64,000 bases of DNA, from NCBI GenBank assembly GCA_011033025.1, contig WFMF01000472.1, positions 1 to 64,000 of the forward strand. Direction: 5' to 3'. This document shows, piece by piece, positions 60,735 through 64,000 of the stretch. How positions within the stretch are numbered: the stretch's first letter is position 1; each line of letters starts with the position of its first letter. The notes below the pieces were generated by a model, which ran no database searches, was not told the DNA's origin, and was given only the letters and a program-made list of their open reading frames with translations. Source of the stretch: Beroe forskalii. Lineage: Eukaryota; Ctenophora; Nuda; Beroida; Beroidae. Made by a program: the position numbers and the translations under genes.

Positions 60735-62204
60735 CTGAAATAATACTACGTTAATAAGTTTCTGATTAGAACTACAGAAAGCTAGAAAGGCTCTTGTGAC
60801 CACGAGATTCTTTCAGAAAGGAGAAAGTGTATTAGAGGATAATTAGACTCGCCGCTGAGACATAACGCTACTTCCAAAACCCCACATGGGCCAAAAACTT
60901 AATCAAAGGTAATGTCAAGCTAAGCAGACAGATAATTGTTGAAAAGGAAATTATTATGCTTACAATGGAACGCCACTTGTCAATAAAGCTAACGTCTAAA
61001 CGAGACATGTCGGATTGCTTTATGTCACCATAAAACTAAAAACTCTGAGTTGAGAAGAAGTTAAAGTGATGCACATAAATGGTAAGTTCTAAAAATAAAT
61101 ACTGTCGTAAGTATTTTTATCTTTTTATGTACGCTGAAAAGTGAGGTGACTATGAATCATCGAGTCCCGTTTTCGTAATTTAGATGATGATGGGTTTCTA
61201 CTCTGTACAATTAAAGTTTTAGCTCTGTTAAACGCAATAACGCTACCATGGCGTCATAATGAGAGACATTACGGCGCCACATTGGGCCATGGCGCTATTG
61301 TAGCACCTAAGTGTCAAGTGATTGAGTGATTGGGAGGCAATTGCCCACGAAATTGGAAGCTATTAACAGCATTTCATAGACAACATACCGGAGATTTCTG
61401 GCAAAAGACATAGTAGATACATCTTGAAATGGGTCGGGGTATTGCGGGAAAACACAACTCCATGAAATCCAGAGCTCAATAAAACGAAACCATAAATACG
61501 AAACGCAACAACCCTCACAGACGCTCTTTTCCCCTTAAACTGCAGTGTGAAGCTATATACTGCATTAACCACCATCATAACTTGACATTTAGCATGACAG
61601 ACACTTTGACGTATTATAATATATATATTTTCGGAAATTACATGTCCGCAGGAAAGGACTTCCAAGACCAGATTGTTTATATTTGCATCTGTCTAGAGAC
61701 TAATTGAACATGTCAATTGTACGGCTTAAACCCAAGTTGGGCTAATTAATCCCTATGTCCGGTAAAGACGCCATTTAAGTACGAGACTGAGATGTTGATG
61801 ACTGATGTCATAATGCTGAGACCTGAGATTCATGAATAATTTCATTTTGGAAGGTACGCTCAGCAACTCTTGTTTTGCGAGCAAGTGCAAGGTTACTCAA
61901 TTTTGATTTGAGTTAGGCAGTTTTATCACTCAGAGATCGCTGATCGATGCAAAATTTTAACTGCGCAAAGGACATTAGAGTTTGTCATATTATGAACTCA
62001 ATAGGTTAATGAGTATGAAGATATCAGTGACTGCCATACATGGATTGTATAGAGAATTGTACTCAAAGCAACAAATGTTTTGACCTTATCAGTTGTCAGA
62101 TGAATTAACTTGAATCAAGTAGGAGCTTGAATAGGCTCGTTTAATGAGTAAAATATTTTTCAGGCTCACTCGAACCATTGTTTCAAACTATTGCCATGCT
62201 ATAT
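60735..62204. other. Upstream flank or intron of the IRAG-like gene
   Basis: The missing 5' exon of the large minus-strand gene could lie here or beyond the window. No ATG-containing frame with a donor in the right phase stood out. The 100-codon frame at 61363-61665 has no recognisable domain. Confidence 0.35.
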
Positions 62205-62370
62205 AGGGGAGGGGGTAAGGCAAACTTTGGCAAACTATGGCAAACTTTGGCAAACACTTTTTTTGGCAAACTCCAAAAAAAGTGGAAGCATTTGCCAAAG
62301 TTTGCCAAAGTTTGCCAAAGTTTGCCAAAAATAAAACACCTTTTTAGCCACTTTGGCAACACTTTAGGTA
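62205..62370. repeat. Inverted pair of 10-bp tandem repeats (TTTGGCAAAC)
   Basis: About four copies of TTTGGCAAAC on the left (62217-62275) face about four copies of the complement GTTTGCCAAA on the right (62298-62330), giving a long hairpin. Further single copies follow to about 62365. Frames across it, such as 62178-62429, are low-complexity translations of the repeat. Confidence 0.85.
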
Positions 62371-62454
62371 CCCATAATATGCTTTTCAAAGATGCTAAAT
62401 CGATTCCGAAGGTCTGTTTCACATTTTGACGTTGTCCTGAAGCTGTAGCAGAGA

Positions 62455-63362
62455 CTACATCCTCTGATCAATATCAGAGACGTTCTCCTCTGACTCTTCA
62501 GTAGTTCTGTAGCGCTGCAGGTGCTCTCTGCTGCAGATCTCCCCGTTCTTCAAGTAGTGGTACTGCTGAGGTTCCGTCCGTACCTTCTCCTTCAGCGCTG
62601 CCACAAGCTTCCTCCTCTCCCTCGCGTCAGCTGGAGTCCTGTCAGGACTGATGAAGACCTTGCTGAATCTCTCAGAGTTCTTTAGCTTACTTGAATTCCG
62701 GAGGACTGAGTGAGCTGATGTCCGATCAGTGAAACAAACTCGGACGGGTCTGCTGATGTCAGGTCTTTTCTCCCAATTCGACTGCATGAAGTACCAGACC
62801 TGCTGGTGTCATGTGAGGGAGCAATTTCTTCCAACATTTTTCCAACACTCTCGTGAAGCACGTTCTCCCCAACTTCTTCTGGCATCCCAAACATAACAAC
62901 GCACCTTTCACGCTCCTCACTCTTGACTGCTGTCTTGATCGCATCTTCTAGCTTCTGTGTTGTGATACTGTCTGATCGGATTCCTTTCTTTACCGCATCA
63001 CTGTAGCTCTTAATTTCTGTTTTGGCGGTCTCGGTGACTGCCTTGACAGTTTCTCCTCTGTTCACTTCTTGCATCTCCATGATCCTTTTCTGGTTAACAA
63101 TCTGGTCTGCTTGAAGATTGTTAATTGAGCACGCTGCTGACTTCAAAACTGTTGTACTCCTCTCCATCATACTGATCAGCTCACAAACAACTTTCACCAT
63201 AGCATATGCATCTTTTTCGGCATGTTTCATTAGTGAACCACTCAAATCTGACTTTGCTCTGCAGCCACCAAGACCCATAACAGCACTCACAACAGATTCA
63301 ATTTCCTGCTTCATTTCATACAGGTCACTGATTTTAAAGTCCGCCATGATTGTATTCCTCAT
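62455..63362 (-). pseudogene. LINE-type retrotransposon ORF1, frameshifted
   Basis: Two overlapping frames read as one protein. The first (from MADFKISDL at about 63347) has a helical, coil-like N-terminus and CVVMFGMPEEVGENV, an RRM-like strand and loop. After CSRIGRK the frame shifts near 62770, and the second continues RPVRVCFTDRTSAHSVLRNS..FISPDRTPADARERR to KNGEI and a stop at 62455. This order (coil, RRM, C-terminal domain with RP-V-F and S-D-TP-RE-R) is that of the RNA-binding ORF1p of non-LTR retrotransposons. ORF2 (endonuclease/reverse transcriptase) would lie downstream on the minus strand but is absent, so the copy is partial. Confidence 0.75.
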
Positions 63363-63451
63363 GTAAGAATGTAAATGATCGTGTATTTTCTACAACACAC
63401 TCTTAGAATCAAATCACTGATAAGCGAGAGCTGCTAATTCAACGCAAACGA

Positions 63452-63533
63452 GAAATGATAAGATTGCAACTGGAGAAATGATAAGATTGCAACTGGAGAA
63501 ATGATAAGATTGCAACTGATAAGATTGCAACCC
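63452..63533. repeat. 23-bp tandem repeat, about three copies
   Basis: GAGAAATGATAAGATTGCAA with CTG repeats three times, then a shortened GATAAGATTGCAAC. It lies just upstream (on the minus strand) of the LINE ORF1. Tandem units in the 5' UTR are common in non-LTR elements, so it may belong to the same insertion. Confidence 0.85.
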
Positions 63534-63678
63534 ATTTATACTTAGTAAATTGCATCTAAAGACCCAAATACCGATCTTATTTGATGATACAGGTCATTAT
63601 CGTGTCATATAATGACGTTCAAGAGAATTTGAAACTGTATAGTTCAAGTCAAAAAAGTTTCCTTTGACCTAGATTTAC

Positions 63679-63800
63679 TGGCCTTTAATTTGACCGGCCC
63701 CACTTTAACCGGCCTTTTTTTTAACCGGCCCTTTGGACAAAAATCTCAATGTCGTTTTTGTCCTCAAGGGCCGGTTAAATAAAGGCCAATAAGGTATATC
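63679..63800. repeat. Small inverted-repeat element, ends TTTAACCGGCC
   Basis: The left part has GGCCTTTAATTTGACCGGCC and two more ACCGGCC copies, and the right part has GGGCCGGTTAAATAAAGGCC. The middle contains a second inverted pair, GGACAAAAA/TTTTTGTCC. It is about 120 bp in total and resembles a MITE. Confidence 0.7.
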
Positions 63801-64000
63801 ATTACCTCTTACTTCAAGTTTTATGCATTAAAGTACTAAGTAGTCCGATCAAACCGTTGTATGAAGCCCTAAAGCCGAAGCATCCACGCTACATAAGTCT
63901 GTTACTGTAGCATAAAATCAATAGTAAGGCCCAAACGTGACCTTTGGCCAGTTTCAATGAATTCCTACAAAATAACCTGACATGTTGAGAATGCACTAAT
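63801..64000. other. Window end, nothing recognised
   Basis: AT-rich sequence without an open frame or repeat of note. Confidence 0.4.

Overview
This is a nuclear window from an animal genome, most likely a non-vertebrate metazoan. It has spliced genes with GT-AG introns, mucin-type polypeptide GalNAc-transferases, a Polycomb/CBX-type chromodomain, an IRAG/LRMP-family membrane protein, and many small DNA transposons, foldback repeats and minisatellites. The lineage cannot be fixed from the sequence. There are no bacterial-style operons, rRNA genes or CRISPR arrays. Most of the window is intron or intergenic repeat DNA.

Layout. 1-900 is T-rich, homopolymer-rich sequence that looks like a poor contig end. 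905-2300 is a GC-rich minisatellite. 3200-5654 (minus) is a four-exon polypeptide GalNAc-transferase with a one-base frameshift in its lectin domain. 7002-8768 (minus) is an intact single-exon paralogue of it. 8.8-23.6 kb has no gene I can support and carries several repeat families. 23627-30183 (plus) holds a multi-exon zinc-finger gene. Its exons splice in phase either to a short terminal exon or, 2 kb further on, to exons encoding a Polycomb-like chromodomain. 30.2-33.9 kb is apparently empty.

33908-60734 (minus) is one large gene. I chained 22 exons by splice sites, and every phase matches. The product is at least 1,191 residues and lacks only its extreme N-terminus. It has an acidic N-terminal half, a central coiled coil, an MRVI1 (IRAG/LRMP) domain and a C-terminal tail anchor. 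Its 8.3-kb intron (40516-48777) holds a three-level nest of DNA transposons with legible target-site duplications, and another intron (59143-60666) holds a 19-bp minisatellite. A second, in-phase first exon lies at 50147-50263. 62455-63362 (minus) is a frameshifted LINE ORF1.

Function. The two GalNAc-transferases would start mucin-type O-glycosylation in the Golgi. The zinc-finger/chromodomain gene is nuclear. The IRAG-like protein would sit in the ER or nuclear envelope. No functional link between the three loci is evident. Three coding regions each carry a single one-base frameshift, so residual sequencing indels should be considered before calling any of them a pseudogene.
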